Shown one piece after another: positions 36,301 through 45,174 of a DNA stretch of 64,000 nt. Within the stretch, counting starts at the first letter, position 1. The number at the start of each line of letters is the position of its first letter. Where the stretch lies: positions 434,001 through 498,000 of the forward strand of contig NZ_LZGK01000013.1 of NCBI RefSeq assembly GCF_001690705.1, given 5' to 3'. A program made the translations under genes and the position numbers. Source of the stretch: Gilliamella sp. wkB178 (lineage in GTDB: Bacteria; Pseudomonadota; Gammaproteobacteria; Enterobacterales; Orbaceae). A model generated the notes under the pieces. That model worked only from the letters and a program-made list of their open reading frames with translations. It made no database searches and was not told the origin of the DNA.

Positions 36301-36963
36301 ATGAAAATATTAATTGTTGAAGATGACAGTCTATTACAAAAAGGACTTCATGATGGCGTAACCGCAAATGGTTATGTTTGTGAAGTGGCAGCAAATGGTA
36401 AACAAGCTGAACAATATCTACAATTTGGGCAGTTTAGTTTAATTATTTTAGATTTAGGTTTACCTGATTGTGATGGTTTAGAACTACTGTCGCGTTGGCG
36501 AAAAAGTCATGTTGAAACTCCCGTCTTAATCCTGACAGCGCGTGATACGATTGAAGATAGAGTTGAAGGTTTAGATCTTGGTGCCGATGATTATTTAATT
36601 AAACCATTTGCTTTATCAGAATTGTTAGCCAGAATCCGAGCATTAATCCGTCGTAATCAGGGGACTGCTGATAATGTGGTTAGTAGTGGTCCTATTACTA
36701 TTGATATTAAACAACAAAAAGTAACTCTCAATAATCATGAAGTCATATTAACGCCGAAAGAATTTATTGTGTTAACTCGCTTAATGTTAAAAGCTGGTGA
36801 AAAAGTCCATCGGGATTTATTGCAAAATGATTTATATGATTGGCAAAGTGATCCAAGTTCCAATGTGCTTGAAGTTTATATCCATGGGCTACGTAATAAA
36901 TTGGGCAAAAATTTGATTCGTACAGTACGTGGCTACGGGTATCAGCTTAATGTAAATAGTTGA
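36301..36963 (+). CDS. basR: Response regulator BasR (PmrA)
   Basis: OmpR-family transcription factor for genes of lipid A modification. The 220 residues contain a receiver domain with phospho-acceptor Asp51 (LIILDLGLPDCDG), the LTARD and IKPFAL blocks, and a winged-helix domain (LTPKEFIVLTRLM, SNVLEVYIHGLRNKLG, IRTVRGYGYQL). It lies 15 bases after eptA, the same order as E. coli eptA-basR-basS, and its binding box precedes the operon. Confidence 0.94.
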   Translation: MKILIVEDDSLLQKGLHDGVTANGYVCEVAANGKQAEQYLQFGQFSLIILDLGLPDCDGLELLSRWRKSHVETPVLILTARDTIEDRVEGLDLGADDYLIKPFALSELLARIRALIRRNQGTADNVVSSGPITIDIKQQKVTLNNHEVILTPKEFIVLTRLMLKAGEKVHRDLLQNDLYDWQSDPSSNVLEVYIHGLRNKLGKNLIRTVRGYGYQLNVNS

Positions 36964-36994
36964 TGTAATAAAACCTAAATTAGATGATTAAGTT

Positions 36995-38086
36995 ATGATT
37001 GCAATTCCATTAAAAAAAATTCGCCAAAGTATTCGTTGGAATCTATTTTTTACTTTAGGTTCTATTATGCTTATCTGCCAGATTATTACTGTACTTTGGT
37101 TATGGCATGAAAGTAAGGAGCAAATAGATGCTTTAGTTAATCTTACTTTAAGTCAACATAAGATTGAAGAAGTAGTTGAAGAAGAAGAACTGGAAGCTAT
37201 TTTTGCTTTATTTTGCTCAGCTTTTACGATGATGGCAGCTACATTATTTCTAGCCTATCAAGCTATTAAGCGAATTACTAAACCACTTGAAGTTCTTGAA
37301 CAAGACTTGAATAAACGTACTGAAGATAATTTAAAACCCATCCAACCAATCAGTGATATGCGTGAAATAACATCTATTACTAATGTGTTAAATAATTTAT
37401 TTGTAAGGTTAAGTAGTACTTTATCTCAAGAACGTTTGTTTACTGCGGATGTAGCACATGAAATGAGAACACCACTAGCAGGTATTCGTTTACATTTAGA
37501 ATTATTAGAAACTAAAAATAATATTGATTGTAAAGAATTAATTGATCGTATCGATCGGTTAGTTAATACCGTTGAACAATTATTAATGTTAGCGCGAGCA
37601 AGCCAAAAATTTACTGTGGGACAATATCAGAAAATTAATTTCTATCAAGATATTATGATCCCTTTAGTTGATGAATTAACCGAATTAACATCACAAAAAA
37701 ATCAGCTAATTGAATGGAATCTGGCTAAAGAAGACATCGTTTTCAACGGTGATCAAACCTTAATTAGATTGTTAGTGCGTAATTTGGTTGAAAATGCCTA
37801 TCGTTATAGTCCTGAAGGGACGACGATTATGATTAGTTGTTATAAGGATAATGAAGATACCATTATTGCGATTGAAGATGAAGGTGATGGCATTGATGAA
37901 TCAAAGAGTGACAAATTAACCCAAGCCTTTTTCCGTATGGATCGTAAACATAATGGTATAGGACTGGGTTTAAGTATTGTCAATCGTATTGCTAAATTAC
38001 ATCATGGATTATTTACCCTAAAAAATAGGCAAGATAATGTTAAAGGAGCAATTGCACAATTAAGACTTACTGATTCACCTCGTTAA
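36995..38086 (+). CDS. basS: Sensor histidine kinase BasS (PmrB)
   Basis: Inner-membrane sensor of ferric iron, mild acid and envelope stress that phosphorylates BasR. The 363 residues have two membrane helices flanking a short acidic periplasmic loop (IEEVVEEEELEAIF, rich in Glu as expected for metal sensing by ExxE motifs). HAMP, HisKA with His155 in ADVAHEMRTPL, and a HATPase domain (NLVENAYRYSP, DEGDGIDES, GIGLGLSIV) follow. Its last 20 bases overlap the convergent yrbL. Confidence 0.94.
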   Translation: MIAIPLKKIRQSIRWNLFFTLGSIMLICQIITVLWLWHESKEQIDALVNLTLSQHKIEEVVEEEELEAIFALFCSAFTMMAATLFLAYQAIKRITKPLEVLEQDLNKRTEDNLKPIQPISDMREITSITNVLNNLFVRLSSTLSQERLFTADVAHEMRTPLAGIRLHLELLETKNNIDCKELIDRIDRLVNTVEQLLMLARASQKFTVGQYQKINFYQDIMIPLVDELTELTSQKNQLIEWNLAKEDIVFNGDQTLIRLLVRNLVENAYRYSPEGTTIMISCYKDNEDTIIAIEDEGDGIDESKSDKLTQAFFRMDRKHNGIGLGLSIVNRIAKLHHGLFTLKNRQDNVKGAIAQLRLTDSPR

Positions 38087-38687
38087 CTAAACGGCTTATC
38101 AACGAGTTATGTTGATTTTCTCGAATCAGTGATTTTAAAAAGCGTTGCCAAGTACGTGCAATTTTGGCAGTAGCAAAAAATCTAACATAATTAGCAACCG
38201 GTATGAATGTTGAATTACCAATATTATCGATGATGATCAAGCGGTTCTGTTCTGGCGTTAGATGTTGGAACAAAATATTTTTACTTTTAATCGTCATGGT
38301 AATGAGACGATCTTCTAATAATGAAGCTTTTAATTGTTTTAGAGAAACGACTAATGCCACATAGTATTGCTCAGTTAGTTGTTGATCGGCTAAGTATTTT
38401 TCAAGTGAAGTAGAAGTGTTACCGTCATAATCACGAATTAACTCAAAAACTTGACCTTCACCATAATTAGTCATTACCGGACCATAATACCTAGCTAGTA
38501 CATTCCAGCTGATATTACGTTTGATTAGATGCTTATAATAAGCAACTTCACGATTGGTTTCTTCTTCGGCACCATGATTATAATTAACTTTAATACATTT
38601 ATTGGCATCGTCCGGGTGATGATAACATTTTCGGTGTAAGCCTTTGCTGATATAATCTTTATCTGTAAGTTGGATTATATTATTCAT
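38067..38687 (-). CDS. yrbL: YrbL family protein (PhoP/BasR-regulon kinase-like)
   Basis: A 206-residue cytoplasmic protein of the YrbL family, which has a degenerate protein kinase-like fold and no assigned reaction. Blocks GLHRKCYHHPDDANKCIKV, REVAYYKHL, KSKNILF and IIIDNIGNSTFIPVA match E. coli YrbL as I recall. yrbL has been reported in the PhoP and BasR regulons, so placement tail to tail with basS is suggestive. A CTTAAG half-box lies at 38716-38721 upstream, with a degenerate partner. Confidence 0.85.
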   Translation of the reverse strand: MNNIIQLTDKDYISKGLHRKCYHHPDDANKCIKVNYNHGAEEETNREVAYYKHLIKRNISWNVLARYYGPVMTNYGEGQVFELIRDYDGNTSTSLEKYLADQQLTEQYYVALVVSLKQLKASLLEDRLITMTIKSKNILFQHLTPEQNRLIIIDNIGNSTFIPVANYVRFFATAKIARTWQRFLKSLIRENQHNSLISRLVNEVNQ

Positions 38688-38792
38688 ATAAAATTTATTA
38701 GTAATTGAAATTTAACTTAAGAGTTTATCAGCAAGTGTTTTATCTCGCCATGATTTTTTATTTTAACTTGTAGCACTTTTATTATATTTCTG

Positions 38793-38920
38793 TATAATAT
38801 TGCAACCCACGTTACAACAGTGTTTTTCCCAACGCTGTTTTCGATTGTCTGGATTAATTTAATCACTCGAAGGGGTGAGTTATTTTAATATTAGCAATCA
38901 AAAAGTGTAAATAAATCAAA
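38793..38920 (+). promoter_or_regulatory. rplM promoter and structured leader (candidate L13 leader)
   Basis: A perfect TATAAT at 38793-38798 precedes a leader of about 160 bases. The leader contains AACAGTGTT (38816-38824) pairing with AACGCTGTT (38831-38839), then a second possible stem around 38871-38890. E. coli rplM-rpsI is autoregulated by L13 through a 5' leader of this kind; I infer the same role here from position and structure only. The -35 (TTGTAG, 19 bases away) is weak. Confidence 0.5.
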
Positions 38921-38963
38921 TGATTTATTAACGTGAGATTAATTAAATTTTGGATAATTACGA

Positions 38964-39392
38964 ATGAGTACTTTTTCAGCTAAACCAGAAACAGTTAAAC
39001 GCGACTGGTATGTTGTAGATGCAGCAGGTAAAACGTTAGGTCGTTTAGCTACTGAAATCGCAAGCCGTTTGCGTGGTAAACACAAAGCAGAATATACACC
39101 ACATGTTGATACAGGTGACTATATTATTGTTATCAATGCAGAAAAAGTTGCTGTAACAGGCAAAAAACGCACTGATAAGATCTATTATCGTCATACTGGT
39201 TACATCGGTGGACTTAAAGAAGCGACTTTTAAAGAAATGATTGAACGTCATCCTGAACAAGTCATTGAAATTGCTGTAAAAGGCATGTTACCGAAAGGTC
39301 CTCTTGGTCGTGCAATGTACCGTAAACTAAAAGTTTATGCTGGTAGTGAGCACAATCATGCGGCACAACAACCGCAAGTATTAGATATTTAA
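38964..39392 (+). CDS. rplM: 50S ribosomal protein L13
   Basis: The 142 residues equal the E. coli length and show the L13 core: [53 protein letters not shown] and the C-terminal QQPQVLDI. It is an early-assembling 50S protein. The adjacent rpsI follows after 11 bases with GGGG as ribosome binding site, the standard rplM-rpsI operon. Confidence 0.98.
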   Translation: MSTFSAKPETVKRDWYVVDAAGKTLGRLATEIASRLRGKHKAEYTPHVDTGDYIIVINAEKVAVTGKKRTDKIYYRHTGYIGGLKEATFKEMIERHPEQVIEIAVKGMLPKGPLGRAMYRKLKVYAGSEHNHAAQQPQVLDI

Positions 39393-39400
39393 GGGGATAG

Positions 39401-39796
<396 letters not shown>

Positions 39797-39843
39797 TTGC
39801 ACAACGTTACAACAACGTTACCAAAAAATTACAAAATTGTTTC

Positions 39844-39870
39844 AAACCCAGCATTGGCTGGGTTTTTTTT
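39844..39870 (+). terminator. Rho-independent terminator of rplM-rpsI
   Basis: AAACCCAGC (39844-39852) pairs perfectly with GCTGGGTTT (39857-39865) around a four-base loop, and a run of eight T follows the GGG. It is a textbook terminator. Confidence 0.95.
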
Positions 39871-39991
39871 GCTAACAACCAAGCAATATAAGTAAATGGT
39901 TCTTCAACTAATAGGGTATCCATATTTTTTTAATCTAATTGATAGTACTTTTAATGTGTTAAATGAATGATGTATAAAATTTAACCTATTA

Positions 39992-40032
39992 ATTTTTACT
40001 GAAATGTAGGTTTCTCCTGAAATATCTTGTTT
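39992..40032 (+). repeat. Dispersed ~38-bp repeat, degenerate copy D
   Basis: The sequence ATTTTTACTGAAATGTAGG followed by TTTCTCCTGAAATATCTTGT shares the order and most bases of the other three copies (consensus ACTGAAACGTACC, TTCTCAGGAAACATCTT) with several substitutions. It lies in the 358-base rpsI-sspA gap, which otherwise contains only the rpsI terminator, AT-rich DNA and the sspA ribosome binding site. Confidence 0.5.
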
Positions 40033-40154
40033 AAACGCTGTTGATAACATAAAGATATTAAGAAAAATAATTTTTTTTAACAATTTTGTTATCCAATTTG
40101 TTAGAATAGAAAATCTATAAACTTATTTTTTAATTTTGCTTATTTGGAGTGAAC

Positions 40155-40787
40155 ATGGTTGTTGCTGTTAATAAACGTTCTGTAATGACATTATTTTGTG
40201 ATACAACAGATATTTACGGCCATCAGATTCGTTTTGTGTTGGCAGAGAAAGGGGTAACTGCTGAAATTGAGTTTGTAACGGCAGATAATTTACCGCAGGA
40301 ATTATTAGATCTTAATCCTTATGGTTCGATCCCTACCTTAATCGATCGTGACCTGACATTATATGAACCACACATTGCGTTAGAATACCTTGATGAACGT
40401 TTCCCTCACCCACCATTAATGCCTGTTTATCCAATTGTTAGAGCTAATTCTCGTTTAACGATGTATCGCATGAAGAAAGAATGGTACAGTGCTTATGAAA
40501 CGATTATAGCGGATCCAGACAGTAATGTAGCTAAAGAAGCGCGTAAAAATCTGCTTGATGATTTAGTATCTATTTCAATCATGTTTAAAGAAAAAGATTA
40601 TTTTATGAGTGATGATTTTACATTATGTGATTGTTATTTTGCTCCTTTGCTTTGGCGTTTACCTCAGCTTGATATTTATTTGCCAAAAGTAGCAGAAAAA
40701 AATTATCTTGGATATATGGCACGTATTTTTGAACGTCCGGCATTTATTAGTTCGCTGACGGAAGATGAGAAAAAGATAAGAGTTTAA
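40155..40787 (+). CDS. sspA: Stringent starvation protein A
   Basis: RNA polymerase-associated protein with a glutathione S-transferase fold and no GST activity in E. coli, important for acid tolerance and stationary-phase gene control. The 210 residues include the GST thioredoxin domain (TLFCDTTDIYGHQIRFVLAEKGV, LNPYGSIPTL) and the conserved SspA surface motif LDERFPHPPLMPVYPI. ATG 40155 is chosen over GTG 40149 because GGAG sits five bases upstream and the protein then aligns with the E. coli start. Confidence 0.94.
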   Translation: MVVAVNKRSVMTLFCDTTDIYGHQIRFVLAEKGVTAEIEFVTADNLPQELLDLNPYGSIPTLIDRDLTLYEPHIALEYLDERFPHPPLMPVYPIVRANSRLTMYRMKKEWYSAYETIIADPDSNVAKEARKNLLDDLVSISIMFKEKDYFMSDDFTLCDCYFAPLLWRLPQLDIYLPKVAEKNYLGYMARIFERPAFISSLTEDEKKIRV

Positions 40788-40834
40788 ATCTCTTACTTTA
40801 TCAAATTTATAATATTAATTAAGCAAGGCTATAT

Positions 40835-41245
40835 ATGGATCCTAACCAAATGACGCCACGACGCCCTTATTTATTTAGGGCTTTTTATGACTGGATTTTA
40901 GATAATGACTTAACGCCTTACATTGTGGTTAATACTACGATTTATGGCGTATTGGTTCCACCAGAGTTTGTGCAAAATAATCAGATTATATTAAATATTG
41001 CACCACAGTCAGTAGGGCAATATTCTGCCAGTAATCAACAAATCGAATTTAATGCTAGATTTTCAGGCGTACCGCAACATATAGTAGTACCAATGGCCGC
41101 AATTGAAGCAATTTATGCCCGTGAAAATAATATGGGTATTGGTTTTGAAGATGAACCGCAATATAGAACTGCCAGCGAACCAATAGAATCAAAATCAACA
41201 AAAACTGAATCAAAATCCGGCAATCCTTTCCGTGTGGTAAAATAA
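40835..41245 (+). CDS. sspB: ClpXP adaptor SspB
   Basis: Delivers ssrA-tagged proteins to ClpXP. The 136 residues include the substrate-binding domain (TPRRPYLFRAFYDWILDN, ILNIAPQSVGQY, FNARFSGVPQHI, MAAIEAIYAREN). A short polar linker ends in the ClpX-docking tail NPFRVVK. E. coli SspB is 165 residues; the difference is a shorter linker here. It follows sspA by 47 bases, the usual operon. Confidence 0.94.
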   Translation: MDPNQMTPRRPYLFRAFYDWILDNDLTPYIVVNTTIYGVLVPPEFVQNNQIILNIAPQSVGQYSASNQQIEFNARFSGVPQHIVVPMAAIEAIYARENNMGIGFEDEPQYRTASEPIESKSTKTESKSGNPFRVVK

Positions 41246-41261
41246 TCATACCATTACAATA

Positions 41262-41290
41262 AAGAGTAATTTATTCTACTAATTACTCTT
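41262..41290. terminator. Perfect 10-bp inverted repeat after sspB
   Basis: AAGAGTAATT (41262-41271) pairs with AATTACTCTT (41281-41290) around a nine-base loop, 16 bases after the sspB stop. It is a probable transcript end although no T-run follows. Confidence 0.5.
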
Positions 41291-41432
41291 GTGCTACGCT
41301 ATAACGAGTATTTTTGTTAATTGTAAAATGAACAAGAAGAAATTCTAAAATTATTAAAATTGACCATAACAGCAATAGTTAAAAATTATCAAGTTGAGTG
41401 TAAAAAACATTGTTATTTTAGTTTACATTATC

Positions 41433-41451
41433 AATAATGATAATCATTCCT
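41433..41451. promoter_or_regulatory. Fur box upstream of the ABC transporter pair
   Basis: The 19 bases centred on ATAATGATAATCATT match the Fur consensus GATAATGATAATCATTATC at 15 of 19 positions. It lies 20 bases before the start codon of the first ABC gene, where Fur would block transcription or the start of the leader. Confidence 0.82.
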
Positions 41452-41470
41452 ATTTATTAGTGGTCATCTT

Positions 41471-43384
41471 ATGAAGTCACATAATAAAACAGCAGTTTCC
41501 CGTTTGTGGGAATTGGCCTTTACCCATAAAGTATTAATAATCTGCGCTTGTTTCTTTGCCATTATAAGTGCTATCACGACTTTTTTACCTTTCATTGCAG
41601 TTTATTTTATTGTGTATGAATTGATTATAAGCATTAGTAATAATGTACCATTGAATGTTGAATTAGTGATTAATTATGGTTGGTTAGCTTTTATCGCTGC
41701 GGCTTCGGCTATATTATTTGATTTTATAGCTTTATGTTTTTCCCATATTGCGGCATTTAGAACTCTTTATCGCCTTAAATATAATTTTGTACGTTATGTC
41801 TCGCATTTACCACTTGGCTTTCATAACAATCATGCAACAGGGGAATTACGTAAGATTGTTGATGATGATATTGAAAAAATAGAAAAATTTATTGCTCACC
41901 AGCTACCCGATATTGTTGGATCATTTGTAGCACCTATAACTATTTTTGTTATTTTAGCGGTTTTTGATTGGCGATTAGGTTTAGCAACATTAATTCCAGT
42001 GATTTTGGCTTACGTAGTCTTAATCAGTGGTTACCGCCGTAAAGAAATAAAAACCAATATGCAAGAATATCAAAAACGATTAGTGGATATGAGTAATGCT
42101 TCGGTCGAATATATTCGTGGTATTACTGTAGTAAAAGCTTTTAATCAAACTTTTTTCTCATTTAAACGTTTTTATGATGCCATTAAAGCCTATCAGGTAT
42201 ATTGCCTAAAGTTTACTTATTGTTTTAAAAATCATATGGCCTGTTTTTTATTGATTTTAAACAATATTTATCTATTTATTGTTCCGGTAATTATTTTACT
42301 ATCAGGTAATGTTGATAATTATGCCAACTTTGTGTTAGCTGCAATTTTTTATCTTATTTTTTCTGTGGCTTTGCCGGTTCCTTTTTTGAAATTGATGTAT
42401 GTAACTAGGGGGCTCCAACAAACCGCTGAAAGTGTTAAAAATATGGATAAAGTGTTAAATACCCCATGTCTAGTGGAGCCTGAAACCGGTTTAATGACCG
42501 ATAATTATGATATTTGCTTTGATGATGTCAGTTTTTCTTATCAGCAAACATCAATAGCAACCGCCGAACCAATTAATCAGAATAATCAAGACGATGCAGG
42601 TAGTAATAACGGTCAAGCAAAAAATGCCATTAGCCATATTTCATTTACAGCTAAACAAAACACTATTACGGCATTAGTTGGTTTATCCGGTAGCGGTAAA
42701 AGTACTGTGTCGCTACTTATCCCGCGCTTTTTTGATCCTAACCACGGACAAATTACTATTGGTGGCGTGGATATAAGGCAAATGAATAGTGATTATTTGC
42801 TATCCTTAGTTAGCTTTGTTTTTCAAGATGTATTTATGTTTAAACAAACTATTTTAGATAATATAAAAATTGGTAAAGCTGATGCTACACTTGATGAGGT
42901 AATTGCCGCCGCTAAAGCAGCACAATGTCATGATTTTATTGAAGCATTACCTAATGGCTATAATTCTATTATTGGTTCACAAGGTTTACACTTATCCGGT
43001 GGTGAAATGCAACGTTTAGCCATTGCCCGTGCGATATTGAAAAATTCGCCAATATTAGTACTCGATGAGGCAACTTCATTTGCCGATCCGGAAAATGAAT
43101 ATCAAATCCAACTGGCATTAAAAGCCTTAATCAAAGATAAAACCGTGATTATGATTGCTCATAGGTTATCAACCATAAAAGATGCTGACCAAATTATTGT
43201 GTTGGATAAAGGATTGATTGTTGAAAAAGGTGAGCACCAACAACTTCTTAACAATAACGGATATTATTATCGAATGTGGCAATATTATCAGCAAACATTA
43301 GATTGGCAAATGAATCAATCTAATATTGCTCCGACAACTGAAGCTAATGATAATACTCATCAAGGCGAGGTGTCTCATGTTTAA
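41471..43384 (+). CDS. ABC transporter, fused permease-ATPase, iron-regulated (YbtP/IrtA-like)
   Basis: A 637-residue half-transporter with an exporter-type membrane domain (residues about 20-320, six hydrophobic segments) and a nucleotide-binding domain with Walker A GLSGSGKST (404-412), signature LSGGEMQRLAIARAIL, Walker B ILVLDEATS and H-loop IAHRLST. A low-complexity Asn/Gln insert (about 365-385) precedes Walker A. Heterodimeric pairs of this kind under Fur control include YbtPQ and IrtAB, which import iron-siderophores despite their exporter fold; that assignment is inferred from the Fur box. The D-loop reads SFADPE instead of SLDPE. The next gene overlaps by eight bases. Confidence 0.85.
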   Translation: MKSHNKTAVSRLWELAFTHKVLIICACFFAIISAITTFLPFIAVYFIVYELIISISNNVPLNVELVINYGWLAFIAAASAILFDFIALCFSHIAAFRTLYRLKYNFVRYVSHLPLGFHNNHATGELRKIVDDDIEKIEKFIAHQLPDIVGSFVAPITIFVILAVFDWRLGLATLIPVILAYVVLISGYRRKEIKTNMQEYQKRLVDMSNASVEYIRGITVVKAFNQTFFSFKRFYDAIKAYQVYCLKFTYCFKNHMACFLLILNNIYLFIVPVIILLSGNVDNYANFVLAAIFYLIFSVALPVPFLKLMYVTRGLQQTAESVKNMDKVLNTPCLVEPETGLMTDNYDICFDDVSFSYQQTSIATAEPINQNNQDDAGSNNGQAKNAISHISFTAKQNTITALVGLSGSGKSTVSLLIPRFFDPNHGQITIGGVDIRQMNSDYLLSLVSFVFQDVFMFKQTILDNIKIGKADATLDEVIAAAKAAQCHDFIEALPNGYNSIIGSQGLHLSGGEMQRLAIARAILKNSPILVLDEATSFADPENEYQIQLALKALIKDKTVIMIAHRLSTIKDADQIIVLDKGLIVEKGEHQQLLNNNGYYYRMWQYYQQTLDWQMNQSNIAPTTEANDNTHQGEVSHV

Positions 43385-45110
43385 ACGTTTACTTATGCTT
43401 TCCGAAACTGGCAGTAAAAATCTTAATCAGGCAATTATTGCCTGCATTATTTCTAATCTTACATTAATGTTGCCTTTTGTGATTTTAATACAAGTTATTG
43501 TCATACTTATTACGCCATTAACCAGTAATTTAGCCTTAAATCAAGGTTATTTATGGGCAATGGCAGGATTGGGATTGCTAGCTGCTTGGATCTTCTTAAT
43601 TTGTTATAAAAGAGAATACAAAAAAACATATGAAAGTGCTTATAGTGAAGCGGCTAATATTCGAATTGATGTTGCTGAGCGTATCCGTAAATTACCGCTA
43701 AGTTTTTTTAATCGCAAAGATTTATCTGAATTGACTGCGAATATCATGGGTGATTGTACCACCATTGAAAACATGATGAGTCATGTAGTACCACAAATAA
43801 TCGGTTATTCTTGTAGTAGCATAATTACTTGTGCATTAATGGCAATATTTGATTGGCGAATGGCTTGTGCTATTTTTTGTACTTTACCTTTAGCGTTGCT
43901 GATTGTCATTATTGGTAAACAGATAGAGAAACATTGGGCTGAAAAACATGTGCAAGCTAAATTAGCCGTTTCCGATCAAGTTCAAGAGTATTTGGATGGC
44001 ATTAAAATTGTTAAAGCATTCGGGCTTAGTGGTGAAAAATTCAAAGCCCTTGATAAATCATTAAAAAATATGATGTGGGCAGCCATTAAGTTTGAAGGAA
44101 TCGGGGGCATATTTGTCACACTTTCTGTAATGGTTTTACAAGTTGGTTTAGGTATAGTGGTATTAGTTGGTGCTAAATTAATGATAGCAGGAAGTTTAGA
44201 CCCAATTGTGTTTTTAGCCTTTGTAATTGTTAGCTCACGTATATATGGTCCGCTGATTTCAGTATTAACATTATTACCTGAATTATTTTATATGCTAGTA
44301 TCTATACAGCGGATGAAAAATCTAAAAACTGAATCTATCATGGAAGGGCGTGATGATATTGTTTTTGATGATCTAACAATAAATATCGATCATATTAGTT
44401 TTTCTTACAATCAAACTCCGGTAATTACCGATTTAAGTTGTGTTATCCCGCCGGATAAAATGACAGCATTAGTTGGACCGTCCGGTAGTGGTAAAAGTAC
44501 CTTACTGCAATTGATTGCACGTTTTTGGGATGTTAATTCTGGCAAGATAAGCATTGGTGGCAATGATATTAAACAAATTGACCCTGAAACCTTAATGCGT
44601 TCCATGGCATTTGTTTTCCAAAAAGTAGTATTGTTTGATGATACGATTCTCAATAATATTCGTATTGGTCGCTATGATGCTACTGATGAAGAGGTTAAAC
44701 AAGCCGCACAAACCGCACGTTGTGATGAATTGATCGCACGCTTGCCAGATGGCTGGAATACTTTAATTGGTGAAAATGGCAGTAAACTATCTGGCGGTGA
44801 AAGGCAACGAATTTCTATTGCTCGGGCTTTATTAAAAAATGCACCAATCGTTCTGTTGGATGAAGCGACTGCTTCACTTGATCCTGAAAATGAAGTATAT
44901 ATTCAACAAGCAATAGCTGAATTAGTCAAAGATCGAACTGTTATCGTGATTGCGCACCGATTAAAAACGATTATTGCGGCAGATCAGATTATAGTATTAG
45001 ATAATGGAACTATTGTTGAACAAGGTAATTATCAGCAATTAATGGCTAATAATGGTTTGTTTGCCAAGCTTTATACGCTACAAAAACAGAGTTTTTCAGT
45101 TACTCATTGA
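43377..45110 (+). CDS. ABC transporter, fused permease-ATPase, partner subunit (YbtQ/IrtB-like)
   Basis: A 577-residue half-transporter with six membrane segments and a nucleotide-binding domain showing Walker A GPSGSGKST (367-375), LSGGERQRISIARALL, Walker B IVLLDEATASLDPENE and IAHRLKT, all intact. Its ATG lies inside the end of the first gene (eight-base overlap) with GCGAGG as ribosome binding site. The two half-transporters are therefore translated together and almost certainly form a heterodimer. No siderophore synthesis genes are nearby, so a scavenging role for foreign siderophores or haem is possible but unproven. Confidence 0.85.
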   Translation: MFKRLLMLSETGSKNLNQAIIACIISNLTLMLPFVILIQVIVILITPLTSNLALNQGYLWAMAGLGLLAAWIFLICYKREYKKTYESAYSEAANIRIDVAERIRKLPLSFFNRKDLSELTANIMGDCTTIENMMSHVVPQIIGYSCSSIITCALMAIFDWRMACAIFCTLPLALLIVIIGKQIEKHWAEKHVQAKLAVSDQVQEYLDGIKIVKAFGLSGEKFKALDKSLKNMMWAAIKFEGIGGIFVTLSVMVLQVGLGIVVLVGAKLMIAGSLDPIVFLAFVIVSSRIYGPLISVLTLLPELFYMLVSIQRMKNLKTESIMEGRDDIVFDDLTINIDHISFSYNQTPVITDLSCVIPPDKMTALVGPSGSGKSTLLQLIARFWDVNSGKISIGGNDIKQIDPETLMRSMAFVFQKVVLFDDTILNNIRIGRYDATDEEVKQAAQTARCDELIARLPDGWNTLIGENGSKLSGGERQRISIARALLKNAPIVLLDEATASLDPENEVYIQQAIAELVKDRTVIVIAHRLKTIIAADQIIVLDNGTIVEQGNYQQLMANNGLFAKLYTLQKQSFSVTH

Positions 45111-45174
45111 TTAAGTGTATTTCTGCTATTAATAAGTATAAGATATAGCAAAATAACAAATAGAAAACAGATTA

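Noticed and set aside
38715-38750. PhoP box upstream of yrbL
   Set aside because: Two GTTTA-like motifs occur, but their spacing (about 14 bases start to start) does not fit the 11-base repeat of the PhoP box.
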